Assembly (NCBI RefSeq): GCF_000248075.1
Contig: NZ_BAFB01000238.1
Span: forward strand, 1-42,263
Length of the DNA: 42,263 nt
Origin: Gordonia otitidis NBRC 100426
GTDB taxonomy: Bacteria > Actinomycetota > Actinomycetes > Mycobacteriales > Mycobacteriaceae
Direction of reading: 5' to 3'
The notes beneath the pieces were generated by a model. That model ran no database searches and was not told the origin of the DNA. It worked only from the letters and a program-made list of their open reading frames with translations. Shown here in pieces: positions 33,809-42,263 of the stretch. Made by a program: the position numbers and the translations under genes. How positions within the stretch are numbered: the first letter of the stretch is position 1; each line of letters starts with the position of its first letter.

Positions 33809-35314
33809 TCATTCCGGTCCGAACCACCGCGACGCCGACGGCGCGGTGTTGTGCCAGATGTGCTTTGTCTCTTGATATTCCGCGAGCCCTGTTGGCCCGA
33901 GCTCTCGGCCGTTACCGGACTTGCCGAATCCTCCCCATTCGGCGGCTGGTGTGTAGTAGCCGAAGTCGTTGAGCCACACCGTTCCGTGACGGAGGCCGCG
34001 CACCATGCGTTCGCCGAGCGCGGCGTCGGACGTCCGGACGCCTGCGGCGAGCCCGTAGGAGGTGTCGTTCCCGAGGGCGAGTGCCTGCTCCTCGGTGTCG
34101 AAGCGCTCGACGGTGAGGATCGGTCCGAACGTCTCGTCGCGGACGATCGCCATCGACCGGTCGCAGTGGTCGAAGATGGTGGGGGAGAAGAAGTATCCTC
34201 CCGGATCGAGGTCATCGCGGTCCGGTCGACCGCCACCGCAACGCAGTACCGCGCCCTCGTCCTTGGCGGCTGCGACGTAGGCGTGCATCTTGTCGAGTTG
34301 TGCCTGCGACACCAGGGGGCCGGTCTTGCTGGTCGGGTCGAGCCCATCGCCCATGCGAATCGTGCCGGCCCCGGCCACCAGGGCGTCGACGAAGTCGTCG
34401 GCGATCGACGAGTGCACGATGAGGCGAGTGCCTGACGAGCAGACCTGTCCGGAATGCAGGAAGACGCCGGTGAGCACCTGATCGACCGACGACTCCCACT
34501 CGGCGTCGGGAAAGACGATGTGGGGGTTCTTCCCGCCGAGTTCGACGGCGACCTTGGTGACGTGTTTGGCCGCGGTCTCGGAGATCACGATGCCGGTCTG
34601 CAGTCCACCGGTGAACGAGATGAAGTCGACATCGGGATTGTCGGTGAGCGCGGAGCCGAGAGCAGCACCGGAACCCTGCACGAGGTTGACCACCCCGGCC
34701 GGGACGCCTGCCTCCTCGCACAGCCTGACGAACGCGATGGTCGACAGTGGCGTCACCTCGCTGGGTTTGACGACCATCGTGCAGCCCGCGGCGAGTGCCG
34801 GCGCGATCTTCCAGGAGATCTGCAGGAGCGGATAGTTCCACGGCGCGATGAGGACACAGACGCCGATCGGCTCACGCACCACGCGGCTGATCACCGCTGG
34901 GTTACCCACGTCGACCACCCGGTCGGCGGAGGTCTCGATCAGCGCCGCGTAGTAGCGGAAGACCGATTCGACATCGTCGATGTCGATCTCACTTTCCGCC
35001 AGGGTCTTCCCGGTGTCGAGCGTCTCGATGCGGGCGAGTTCGGCCTTGTCGCGGACGAGGAGGTCGGCGATGCGACGCAGCAGCGCGGCCCTGTCGGCCA
35101 CGGTCGTCGCCGACCACTCGCCCGCGTCGAATGTCGCGCGCGCCGCGGCGACGGCGGCTCGTGCATCCTCAGGGGTGGCCTCGTCGACGGAGACGAACTC
35201 CGCTCCGGTCGCAGGGTTGATCAGTGCTCGGACACCGCCGTCGGACGCCGAGCGCCATGCGCCGTCGATGTAGAGCTGGTGCGTGCCGATCAAGCCTGCG
35301 AGCGGTGTGGTCAT
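33809..35314 (-). CDS. betB: Betaine aldehyde dehydrogenase
   Basis: 501 aa aldehyde dehydrogenase. Seen: IAPWNYPLLQ, the general-base Glu in VELGGKNPH, the nucleophile in SGQVCSSGTRL, and DETFGPIL. The C-terminal WLNDFGYYTPAAEWGGFGKSG is like the betaine aldehyde/aminoaldehyde group. ATG 35314 overlaps the stop of the upstream BCCT gene (ATGA). Between a betaine/choline carrier and a choline oxidase, its role is to finish choline to glycine betaine, or to use aldehyde released by the oxidase. The open frame upstream of the ATG is a shadow of the BCCT gene. Confidence 0.93.
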   Translation of the reverse strand: MTTPLAGLIGTHQLYIDGAWRSASDGGVRALINPATGAEFVSVDEATPEDARAAVAAARATFDAGEWSATTVADRAALLRRIADLLVRDKAELARIETLDTGKTLAESEIDIDDVESVFRYYAALIETSADRVVDVGNPAVISRVVREPIGVCVLIAPWNYPLLQISWKIAPALAAGCTMVVKPSEVTPLSTIAFVRLCEEAGVPAGVVNLVQGSGAALGSALTDNPDVDFISFTGGLQTGIVISETAAKHVTKVAVELGGKNPHIVFPDAEWESSVDQVLTGVFLHSGQVCSSGTRLIVHSSIADDFVDALVAGAGTIRMGDGLDPTSKTGPLVSQAQLDKMHAYVAAAKDEGAVLRCGGGRPDRDDLDPGGYFFSPTIFDHCDRSMAIVRDETFGPILTVERFDTEEQALALGNDTSYGLAAGVRTSDAALGERMVRGLRHGTVWLNDFGYYTPAAEWGGFGKSGNGRELGPTGLAEYQETKHIWHNTAPSASRWFGPE

Positions 35315-37020
35315 TCGTTTCTGTCGCCTTTCGCCCCGGGCACGCGTGCCCCGGTGAAGTTCGTCTCGACCGTGTCGTTGACGGGCGGGACGATCGGATC
35401 GCCGGACTCGGGATCGAGTGCGGCGAACTCGCTGGTCTCGATCTTGACTGCTTCTTCGCGGATGTGCTCGTCGACGCGTTCGGACAGCATGGTCCGCGCG
35501 ACGATCAGGGGATCGCGACGCAGGTCCATGTACAGCGACACGCACATGCCCACCATCACCAGGACGAACGGCAGGGCAGCGATGATGGCCATCTGTTTGA
35601 TGCCGTTGAGCCCGTCGTCGCCGCTGACGGCCAGCAGCACCGCGGCGACCGCACCGGTCGAGACACCCCAGAAGATCGTGACCCACCGGCTCGGTTCGGG
35701 TGACCCGCGTTGTGAGAGCGTGCCCATCACCAACGACGCCGAGTCGGCTCCGGAGACGAAGAAGATGGCGACGAGAATCATCACCAGGGCTGAGGCGATC
35801 GCTGTCCACGGCAGGTTCGCCAGGACGTCGAACAGGGTGTCCTCGCTCGCGCTCGTGTCGGGATCGAAGGGCAGTTTTCCGTCGGTGAACTGCCGGATCG
35901 CCGACCCGCCGAAGATGCAGAACCACAGCAGCGACACGACGGTCGGGACGATCATGACTCCGACGACGAACTCACGGATGGTGCGGCCTTTGGAGATCTT
36001 CGCCAGGAACATACCGACGAAGGGCGTCCAGGACACCCACCACGCCCAGTAGAAGATGGTCCACGAGGCCAACCAGCTCTCGCCGTCGGCGTCGACGGTG
36101 GCACCCGACCGCGCCGAGAAGCCGAGGACGTCGTTGGCGTACGCGCCCATCGTGGTGGGCAACAGGTTGAGGATGAACACGGTGGGGCCGACCACGAAGA
36201 CGAAGACCGCGAGGATCAGCGCGAGCACCATGTTGATGTTCGACAGCCACTGGATGCCCTTGGCGATGCCGGAGACAGCCGAGGCGACGAATGCCGCGGT
36301 GAGTACCGCGATGATCGTGACCAGCACCATGGTCGACGGGCTCTTGACCCAGCCCACCTTGTCGAGGCCGGAACCGATCTGCAGCGCACCGAGCCCCAGC
36401 GAGGCGACGGTGCCGAACAGCGTCGCGAAGATCACGAGGATGTCGATGATCTTGCCGATGGGGCCGTTCGCCGAATTGCCCAGCAGCGGAGCGAACACCG
36501 CGCTCATGAGCTGACTGCGACCGAGGCGATACGTGGAGTACGCGATGGCCAGACCCACCACCGCGTACATGGCCCACGGGTGGAATCCCCAGTGGAACAT
36601 GGTCGTTGCCATGGCGACCTGGACGTCGCGCGCCGAATAACCCGGTGGTGCCTTGACGAAGTGGAACAGCGGTTCGTATGCACCGAAGAACATCAGACCG
36701 ATGCCCATGCCCGCGCTGAACATCATCGCGATCCAACTCACGGTGCGGTATTCGGGTTTGTCGCCGTCCTTGCCGAGCGGAATCCGACCGTACTTGCTGA
36801 CCGCCAGCCAGATCGCGAAGATCACGAAGGCGGTCGAGGTGAGGATGAACAGCCAGCCGAGGTTGTCGGTGATCCAGTTCAGGACGTCCGACGAGACGGA
36901 CGAGAGATTATGAGGTTTGACCAGTCCCCAGATGAGGAACGCGATGATGAGTGCTGCGGTCACCCCGAAGACCACAGGGTCGAGGGTGTAGCGTTTTCGC
37001 ACTTCGTTCAGGTTCGCCAT
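35311..37020 (-). CDS. BCCT family betaine/choline transporter
   Basis: 569 aa, with 12 hydrophobic segments. It carries AGMGIGLMFFG (the BetP sodium/substrate loop) and the BCCT signature with the tryptophan box YWAWWVSWTPF followed by SKGRTIREF. The Gly-Met-Gly-Ile-Gly form is typical of Na+-coupled glycine betaine carriers such as BetP. The charged C-terminal tail (about 60 residues) is short for an osmosensing domain. GAGG precedes the ATG. Likely cargo is betaine or choline used as food, because the whole operon is catabolic. Confidence 0.93.
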   Translation of the reverse strand: MANLNEVRKRYTLDPVVFGVTAALIIAFLIWGLVKPHNLSSVSSDVLNWITDNLGWLFILTSTAFVIFAIWLAVSKYGRIPLGKDGDKPEYRTVSWIAMMFSAGMGIGLMFFGAYEPLFHFVKAPPGYSARDVQVAMATTMFHWGFHPWAMYAVVGLAIAYSTYRLGRSQLMSAVFAPLLGNSANGPIGKIIDILVIFATLFGTVASLGLGALQIGSGLDKVGWVKSPSTMVLVTIIAVLTAAFVASAVSGIAKGIQWLSNINMVLALILAVFVFVVGPTVFILNLLPTTMGAYANDVLGFSARSGATVDADGESWLASWTIFYWAWWVSWTPFVGMFLAKISKGRTIREFVVGVMIVPTVVSLLWFCIFGGSAIRQFTDGKLPFDPDTSASEDTLFDVLANLPWTAIASALVMILVAIFFVSGADSASLVMGTLSQRGSPEPSRWVTIFWGVSTGAVAAVLLAVSGDDGLNGIKQMAIIAALPFVLVMVGMCVSLYMDLRRDPLIVARTMLSERVDEHIREEAVKIETSEFAALDPESGDPIVPPVNDTVETNFTGARVPGAKGDRNE

Positions 37021-37051
37021 GGCGCCTCATTTCGCAGGTAGCGGTCGACAC

Positions 37052-39508
37052 TTACTGCTTGATTCGTGCCATCTCGGGGTCGAACACAGGATCCGAGATC
37101 ACTAAGGAACCATACGACGTGCGCAAGTAATCGACCTCAAGGGCGGTCGAATCGGGCAGATCCGACGGAAGCCACGCGTACGCGAGACAGGCACCGACAG
37201 TGGGCGACCACCCCGCGCTCGTGACATATCCGACGACATCTCCGTCGACGCTCACCGGCTCTTTTCCGAGTACGACCGCGGCGGGGTCGTCCAAGCGCAG
37301 CGTGCGCAGGCGCGACGAGCAGGTTCGGTGCGCGAGCGCCTTCTTGCCGACGAAATCGTCCTTGGTCATCCGCACCGCGAAATCGAGTCCAGCGGCCGCA
37401 GGCGTGTGCTCTGTGGTCATGTCGACACCCGCTGATCGATACCCCTTCTCGATCCGCAAGGAGTTGAACGCGATTCGTCCCGCGGCGATGATCTTCTGCG
37501 CCTGCCCCGCGATCATCAGGAGGTCCCACAGACCCCGGCCGTACTCGGCGTCGGTGTAGATCTCCCAGCCGAGTTCTCCCACGTAGGAAACCCGCATCAG
37601 CGTCACGGGCACGGAGCCGATCGTTGTCCGAACACAACGGAAGTATCGGAGCCCGTCGTTGGTGAGGTCGGTCGGGGTGAGCGGTGCGAGGACCTCGCGG
37701 GCCAACGGACCCCAGAGCCCGATGCAGCAGGTGGCACCCGTGATGTCGCGCAGGGTCACGCTGCGGTCGGCCGGCAGATGTCGGGACAGCCAGTCGAGGT
37801 CGATCGGTCCGTTGGCGCCCACCTGGAATAGTTCGACGCCGAGCCGGGCAACGGTCAGATCCGAGCGAATGCCGCCGGCGTCGTCGAGCATCAGTGTGTA
37901 GGTGATCGATCCCACCGACTTGTCGACGTCGTTGGTGGTCAGCTGTTGCAGGAATTCGACCGCACCCGGTCCGGAGACCTCGTAGCGTGTCAGCGGCGTC
38001 ATGTCGTACATCGCGACGTGGCTGCGGGTCCACGACGCCTCGGCGACCGAGATAGGCGACCAGTGCCGCGCCGACCAGTCGTCGCGTTGCGGAACCTGCA
38101 GGCCGCCGGCGACGAGCTCATCGAGCAGTGGACCGTTGGCCTCGAACCATGCCGGTCGCTCCCACAGCCCGCCGACCCAGAACTGCGCGCCGAGGTCGAC
38201 CTCGCGGTCGTAGAACGGGCTGGTGCGAACGCCACGCGGTGCGGCGGGCTGGTCGTGCGGATGGATGATGTCGTAGACCTCGACGAACGACTGCGAACTA
38301 CTCGTCAGGATGTAGTCGTCGGTGAGGGCCGCTTTCTCGAAGCGATACAGATCGAACTCGTGGGTGTCGACGCCGGGCGTCCCGTCGACCATCCACTCGG
38401 CGACCGTGCGCGCGATACCCGCGGAGTGCGTGACCCAGACCGCCTCGGCGACCCAGAACCCCTTCAGTTCCCGATGCTCTCCGACCACCGAGTGCCCGTC
38501 GGGTGTGAAGGAGAAGATGCCGTTGAAGCCGTCGTCGACCTTGCCGGTGGACAGTTCGGGGATGAGCGACACGGTCTGTTCCCATGCGTCGGCGAAGTCG
38601 TCCGGCGTGAACATCAGTTTCGACGGCATCTCGTCGAGCGAGATCGTCGTGTCGTAGTCGAGTGCGCCGACGTCGGCTGGCATGGGTCGGTGGCCGTAGT
38701 AGCCGATACCGAGTCGGTCGCCGTGTTCGCGGTAGTAGAGGTCGTGGTCCTGGTGGCGCAGGATCGGCAACGACGCTTCTGCCAGCTCGGAATTGACGCC
38801 ACGGCGCGATTCGAGTGGTGTCGTGTACGCGTACTGGTGGGCCATCGGCACAAGCGGAATGGTCAGTCCGACACGACTCCCGAACTCTCTGCCCCAGAAC
38901 CCGGTGCAGCACACCACGATGTCGGCGTCGACGACCCCGGTGGACGTCCGCACCCCGCGCACCTCGCCGTTCTGTTCGACGACGTCGATCACGTCGGTAT
39001 TGCCGACGAACCGAGCACCGCGCGATGCCGCGCGCGCAGCCTGTGCCTGCGCGGCGCGCAATGCCTTGGCGAGACCGTCTCGCGGGGTGAAGTATCCGCC
39101 GACGATCCGGTCGGGATCGAGGAGTGGGTACTTCGCGTGACATTGTTCGGGAGAAAGGATTTCGTGTTCGACGCCGCGCGAGGCCGCCCATCCCGCCTTG
39201 CGGTGGAGATCGTCGAGCCGGGCCTCGGTCGTCGCCACTTCCAGCCCGCCGAGATGGCTGAAACACCAGCCGTCGGGGTGCTCGAGCGCCGAGAACTTCT
39301 CGAGCGTGTACGTGGCGAGTTCGGTCATCGTCTTCGACGGATTGGTCGCGAAGACGAGTCCCGGTGCGTGCGAGGTCGATCCGCCCGTGGCGAAGAGCGG
39401 ACCGCGGTCGAGGACGGTGACGTCGGTCCAGTCGCGCGCGGTGAGTTCGTCGGCGAGTGAGGTCCCGACGATCCCCGCGCCGACGATGACGACTGTGGGT
39501 GTTGGCAT
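37052..39508 (-). CDS. Dimethylglycine oxidase (FAD + folate-binding GcvT domains)
   Basis: 818 aa, close to the 830 aa of Arthrobacter globiformis dimethylglycine oxidase, which it resembles from end to end. The N-terminal half is a FAD oxidase: VGAGIVG, GGSTSHAPGLVF with His47 in the covalent-flavin position, and DLYYREHGDRLGIG. The C-terminal half is a GcvT-like folate domain with the catalytic Asp in DDAGGIRSD and GELGWEIYT. It oxidises dimethylglycine to sarcosine and passes the methyl carbon to tetrahydrofolate. ATG 39508 has AAGGAAAA upstream; the long upstream frame runs through repeats and was rejected. Sarcosine dehydrogenase is the less likely alternative. Confidence 0.92.
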   Translation of the reverse strand: MPTPTVVIVGAGIVGTSLADELTARDWTDVTVLDRGPLFATGGSTSHAPGLVFATNPSKTMTELATYTLEKFSALEHPDGWCFSHLGGLEVATTEARLDDLHRKAGWAASRGVEHEILSPEQCHAKYPLLDPDRIVGGYFTPRDGLAKALRAAQAQAARAASRGARFVGNTDVIDVVEQNGEVRGVRTSTGVVDADIVVCCTGFWGREFGSRVGLTIPLVPMAHQYAYTTPLESRRGVNSELAEASLPILRHQDHDLYYREHGDRLGIGYYGHRPMPADVGALDYDTTISLDEMPSKLMFTPDDFADAWEQTVSLIPELSTGKVDDGFNGIFSFTPDGHSVVGEHRELKGFWVAEAVWVTHSAGIARTVAEWMVDGTPGVDTHEFDLYRFEKAALTDDYILTSSSQSFVEVYDIIHPHDQPAAPRGVRTSPFYDREVDLGAQFWVGGLWERPAWFEANGPLLDELVAGGLQVPQRDDWSARHWSPISVAEASWTRSHVAMYDMTPLTRYEVSGPGAVEFLQQLTTNDVDKSVGSITYTLMLDDAGGIRSDLTVARLGVELFQVGANGPIDLDWLSRHLPADRSVTLRDITGATCCIGLWGPLAREVLAPLTPTDLTNDGLRYFRCVRTTIGSVPVTLMRVSYVGELGWEIYTDAEYGRGLWDLLMIAGQAQKIIAAGRIAFNSLRIEKGYRSAGVDMTTEHTPAAAGLDFAVRMTKDDFVGKKALAHRTCSSRLRTLRLDDPAAVVLGKEPVSVDGDVVGYVTSAGWSPTVGACLAYAWLPSDLPDSTALEVDYLRTSYGSLVISDPVFDPEMARIKQ

Positions 39509-39521
39509 GAGGCTTTTCCTT

Positions 39522-39590
39522 CTTGTGGGGATCTGGCGCTTGTGGGGATCCGGTGCCCTGCGGGATCTGGTGTGAACGTGCGGATCTAGC
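39522..39590. repeat. Four imperfect 16-18 bp tandem repeats before the dimethylglycine oxidase gene
   Basis: The copies are 39522-39538, 39539-39556, 39557-39574 and 39575-39590, sharing a core of GTGGGGATCTGG. They fill the 77-bp gap from the purU stop codon (in the last copy) to the ribosome binding site of the oxidase gene. They could be a regulatory array or simply expanded sequence. Confidence 0.75.
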
Positions 39591-40434
39591 TGAAGACCAC
39601 GGTGCTGGTGCCGTTCATCAACACTCGGTTCTCGCTGTGCCAACGCACCGCGCGGGAGAGTGCCAGAGCTTCGGCATCGCTGCCGACGGTGGCCAGTCGG
39701 TGCGGGTCGTGGGTGTGGTCGATGCGGATGACCTCCTGCTCGATGATCGGTCCCTCATCGAGGTCTGCGGTCACGTAATGTGCTGTGGCGCCGACGTATT
39801 TGACACCGCGTTCGTGTGCCTGGTGATACGGTTTGGCGCCCTTGAAGCCGGGCAGGAACGAGTGGTGGATGTTGATCGCTCGGCCACGCAGTCTCGCACA
39901 GGTCTCGTCGGACAGGATCTGCATGTAGCGGGCGAGGACGACGAGGTCGGCGTCGAACTCGTCGATCGTGGCCAACAGCCGTGTCTCGGCGTCGGCCCTG
40001 GTGTCCGGTGAGACCGGTAGATGCCGGAACGGCAGTCCCGCGGACGTGGCCATCGGTTCGAGATCGACGTGATTGGAGACGACGGCGACGAGCTCACCCC
40101 CGAGTGTGCCCGCACGCCAGCGGAAGATCAGGTCGTTGAGACAGTGCCCGAGTCGCGAGACCATGACGACGATTCGCGCCGGCGTCTGGTCGTGGATCTC
40201 GAACTCGGCGTCGATCCCGGCGGCGAGATGCTCGAACGCACGAGTGATGTCGGTGGCGCTCGATTGCCGCGCCGACACGAATTCGGTTCGTACGAACAAC
40301 GTGTGGGTGGTCGGATCGTCGAACTGTCGGTGGTCGATGACCTCGCAACCGTGGCTGTAGAGGAACGAGGAGACCGCGTGCATGATGCCTCCGCGGGACG
40401 GGCAGCGGAGGGTCAGCGTGAAAGTGGACGGCAT
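39586..40434 (-). CDS. purU: Formyltetrahydrofolate deformylase
   Basis: 282 aa, the usual PurU length. An N-terminal ACT domain (1-80, CPSRGGIMHAVSSFLY) is followed by a formyltransferase-fold domain with the catalytic set Asn188, His190 (NIHHSFLPGFKGAKPY) and Asp226 (DLDEGPIIEQEV). It hydrolyses 10-formyltetrahydrofolate to formate and tetrahydrofolate. Here it would recycle the folate loaded by dimethylglycine and sarcosine oxidation. Gene order soxA-soxG-purU is that of the Corynebacterium P-1 sarcosine oxidase operon (glyA-soxBDAG-purU). The ribosome binding site is weak, 14 bp after soxG. Confidence 0.94.
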   Translation of the reverse strand: MPSTFTLTLRCPSRGGIMHAVSSFLYSHGCEVIDHRQFDDPTTHTLFVRTEFVSARQSSATDITRAFEHLAAGIDAEFEIHDQTPARIVVMVSRLGHCLNDLIFRWRAGTLGGELVAVVSNHVDLEPMATSAGLPFRHLPVSPDTRADAETRLLATIDEFDADLVVLARYMQILSDETCARLRGRAINIHHSFLPGFKGAKPYHQAHERGVKYVGATAHYVTADLDEGPIIEQEVIRIDHTHDPHRLATVGSDAEALALSRAVRWHSENRVLMNGTSTVVFS

Positions 40435-40448
40435 GGGCTGTGCTTTCG

Positions 40449-41030
40449 CTATGGGGCCGAGGAGTCGAGAACCACGTACTCCGTCGCGGCGTCGACGAGC
40501 CACTGGGCGAGATGGTCGGCGAACGAGGAGCGCACGAACAACGCGAGTCCATCGGGTGATTCGTGAGTCGACCGATGGATGACGACGCCGGTCTGCGCCA
40601 GCAGGGTCGAGACGGCGCGGTCTACGGGGAATGCCGTGTCCGACAGATCGATGGCGCACCCGTGGGCCACTATCGTGCGCGCGTGGGGTCCGCCGAGGAC
40701 GAGGCGGGTACGCTGCCCGGTCGCGTCCATGACGTATGCGCCGTCGCGACCGCGGGCAGCGATGTCTGCTGCGAACTCGTGGCCGCTGACGTATGCGCGG
40801 TAGAGCAGCCATTCGTCGGGTCCGAGCCAGACGGCGACCTCACCGTCGTCGTGGCGACGCATCGCGCAGACGCCCGGTAGGGCGAGGTGTGTAATGGCAT
40901 CGGCATCGGTGGTGCGGACGATCGCTTGGGCCACAGGGGTTTCGGCGAGGTACACCGCTGGCGCGAGCGCATCGAACGTCGACGCCCAGCCGTCCAGCGG
41001 TGAGCGTGGTGCGAGCGAGGTGTCAGCCAT
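40449..41030 (-). CDS. soxG: Sarcosine oxidase gamma subunit
   Basis: 193 aa, the normal size of the small subunit of heterotetrameric sarcosine oxidase. Seen: LALPGVCAMRR, VAVWLGPDEWLL and CAIDLSDTAFP, which match SoxG. It has no catalytic site of its own; it is structural, next to the alpha-subunit folate domain. ATG 41030 overlaps the soxA 3' end by 8 bp and has GGAAGGAA upstream; longer starts run further back inside soxA. Confidence 0.9.
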   Translation of the reverse strand: MADTSLAPRSPLDGWASTFDALAPAVYLAETPVAQAIVRTTDADAITHLALPGVCAMRRHDDGEVAVWLGPDEWLLYRAYVSGHEFAADIAARGRDGAYVMDATGQRTRLVLGGPHARTIVAHGCAIDLSDTAFPVDRAVSTLLAQTGVVIHRSTHESPDGLALFVRSSFADHLAQWLVDAATEYVVLDSSAP

Positions 41031-42263
41031 CGCGTCGGGTTCCTTCCGGGTCGACGAGCACGGGAGAGGTGACCTCCGCTTCGACGAGGCGGTCACCGAC
41101 GGGTACGGACACCCGCGTACCCACGAGGTCGCGTCCACCCTTCAGCAGGGCCAACGCGAAGGGACGCCCGAGCGCTGCGCTGCGATAGCTCGACGTGATG
41201 TGGCCCAGCATGGGCACCGGCGGGGGCGGCAGCGTGCCGTCGACGCTGAGCGCGACGATCTGTGATCCTTCCGGCAGTACGGTCGACGCATCCGTGGGGA
41301 GCAGTCCGACGAAGTGCTTGCGCAACGGGTCGGTGTTCGACGCCCGCGCGAACGAACGCTTGCCGATGAAGTCGGCCTTCTTCTTCGACACCACCCAGCT
41401 CATGCCGAGATCATGGGGCGTCACGGTGCCATCGGTGTCCTGGCCGATGATCGGATACCCCTTCTCCGCGCGCAGAACGTGCATGGTCTCGGTTCCGTAG
41501 GGGGCGATCTGGTGAGGCTCTCCGGCGTCGAGTAGTGCGTGCCAGATGTCCAGCGCGTACTCCGCGGCCACATTGACCTCGAACGCGAGCTCGCCGGAGA
41601 AGCTGACACGCCCGATTCGGACAGGTACGCCGCCGAACGTGGTGTCGTGCCACTGCATGAAGCCGAAGGCGTCATTGCTGACGTCCAGCTCGGTGAAGAC
41701 GGCTCCCACGACGTCGCGCGACCGCGGACCGACGACAGGGAACGTCGCAACATGGTCGGTCAGCGACGTGGTAAACACCTGCAGCTGCGGCCATTCGGTC
41801 TGATGCCACTCCTCCATCCAGTCGAGGACTGCCGCCGCGTTCCCGGTGGTGGTGTAGACCGTGTAGCGATCGTCGGCGATACGCATCACGGTGCCGTCGT
41901 CCTTCACCATGCCGTCGGGTCCGCACATCACCCCGTAGCGGATACTGCCGACCGGCAGGGTGCTCATCATGTTGGTGTAGAGCATGTCGAGGAAGGCGGG
42001 CGCGTCGCGGCCGGCGACGTCGATGACGCCAAGTGTCGAACCGTCGAGAATGCCGACCCCTGAACGGACGGCGGCACATTCGCGTAGAACGGCAGACGTC
42101 ATGTCCTCGCCGCCGCGCGGGTAGAAGCGGGCACGTTTCCATTGCCCGACGTCCTCGAACACCGCACCGTGGTCGACATGCCACTGGTGCATGGGAGTTC
42201 GACGCACCGGGTCGAAGCGATCGCCACGGTCACGTCCGGCCAGCGCCGCGAATGACACGGGGG
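41023..42263 (-). CDS. soxA: Sarcosine oxidase alpha subunit, C-terminal part, cut by window edge
   Basis: The frame is open to the right edge; the GTG near 42258 is internal, because FAALAGRDRGDRFDPVRRTP is normal mid-protein SoxA sequence. What is present is the folate-binding aminomethyltransferase half: MHQWHVDHGAVFEDVGQWKR, YTNMMSTLPVGSIRYGVMC, SFSGELAFEVNV, GTETMHVLRAEKGY and SSYRSAALGRPFALAL. It would receive the carbon from sarcosine oxidation. The NAD-binding N-terminal half, and soxD and soxB by family gene order, should lie beyond the window. Confidence 0.93.
   Translation of the reverse strand, partial: PVSFAALAGRDRGDRFDPVRRTPMHQWHVDHGAVFEDVGQWKRARFYPRGGEDMTSAVLRECAAVRSGVGILDGSTLGVIDVAGRDAPAFLDMLYTNMMSTLPVGSIRYGVMCGPDGMVKDDGTVMRIADDRYTVYTTTGNAAAVLDWMEEWHQTEWPQLQVFTTSLTDHVATFPVVGPRSRDVVGAVFTELDVSNDAFGFMQWHDTTFGGVPVRIGRVSFSGELAFEVNVAAEYALDIWHALLDAGEPHQIAPYGTETMHVLRAEKGYPIIGQDTDGTVTPHDLGMSWVVSKKKADFIGKRSFARASNTDPLRKHFVGLLPTDASTVLPEGSQIVALSVDGTLPPPPVPMLGHITSSYRSAALGRPFALALLKGGRDLVGTRVSVPVGDRLVEAEVTSPVLVDPEGTRRDG

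Noticed and set aside
34454..36052. 532-aa open frame on the plus strand
   Set aside because: It lies antisense across betB and the BCCT gene, crosses their junction and shows no domain.
37946..39460. 504-aa open frame on the plus strand
   Set aside because: It is wholly antisense to the dimethylglycine oxidase gene; the composition is a mirror of that gene.
41023..42258. Stand-alone glycine cleavage T protein starting at GTG 42258
   Set aside because: The sequence matches the C-terminal half of SoxA, including residues before the usual GcvT start, and the frame stays open to the edge.

Overview
The window looks like chromosomal DNA of a high-GC, mycothiol-making actinobacterium of the Mycobacteriales (Gordonia, Rhodococcus or Williamsia are the closest guesses). 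The reasons are: strong G/C bias at third codon positions, an S-(hydroxymethyl)mycothiol dehydrogenase, a LigB-type ATP-dependent DNA ligase like the one in Mycobacterium, a DtxR/IdeR-like iron box, and many oxygenase and regulator genes. I see no rRNA, tRNA, CRISPR array, insertion sequence or phage gene. The genus assignment is inference.

Region 1 (1-9240, + strand) is a two-P450 catabolic cluster: a CYP199-like P450 cut by the left edge, an aldehyde dehydrogenase, a strong terminator, an 833-aa ATPase/LuxR regulator, then ferredoxin, ferredoxin reductase, a second P450 and a zinc alcohol dehydrogenase. Together they could oxidise an aromatic methyl group to a carboxylate and then remove a para substituent.

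Region 2 (9218-15132) has a minus-strand operon: an MHS-type transporter, a class II aldolase-like protein, an M20 amidohydrolase and a D-2-hydroxyacid dehydrogenase. A PucR-type regulator is divergent from it. The substrate is unknown. Region 3 (15144-18618) holds two divergent small Rho-N-like proteins, then a zinc alcohol dehydrogenase followed closely by a LuxR protein fused to a degenerate kinase-like ATPase.

Region 4 (18648-25332) has an AcoR/MimR-type regulator divergent from a Baeyer-Villiger monooxygenase, a family VIII-like esterase, mycothiol-dependent formaldehyde dehydrogenase and a metallo-beta-lactamase-fold hydrolase. This set fits ketone to ester to acid plus alcohol; with acetone, the methanol would feed mycothiol-dependent formaldehyde disposal. 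Region 5 (25382-29577) holds a long palindrome, a DoxX-like membrane protein whose start codon lies inside a predicted iron box, and a SulP transporter overlapping ligB.

Region 6 (29594-42263, all minus strand) is a choline-to-glycine operon read from right to left: soxA (cut by the right edge), soxG, purU, dimethylglycine oxidase, a BCCT transporter, betaine aldehyde dehydrogenase, an APC permease, a choline oxidase-like enzyme and an IclR regulator. Only the betaine-to-dimethylglycine step is missing from the window. A recurring oddity is four unrelated tandem arrays of about 18 bp, three or four copies each, in non-coding gaps between or beside genes.
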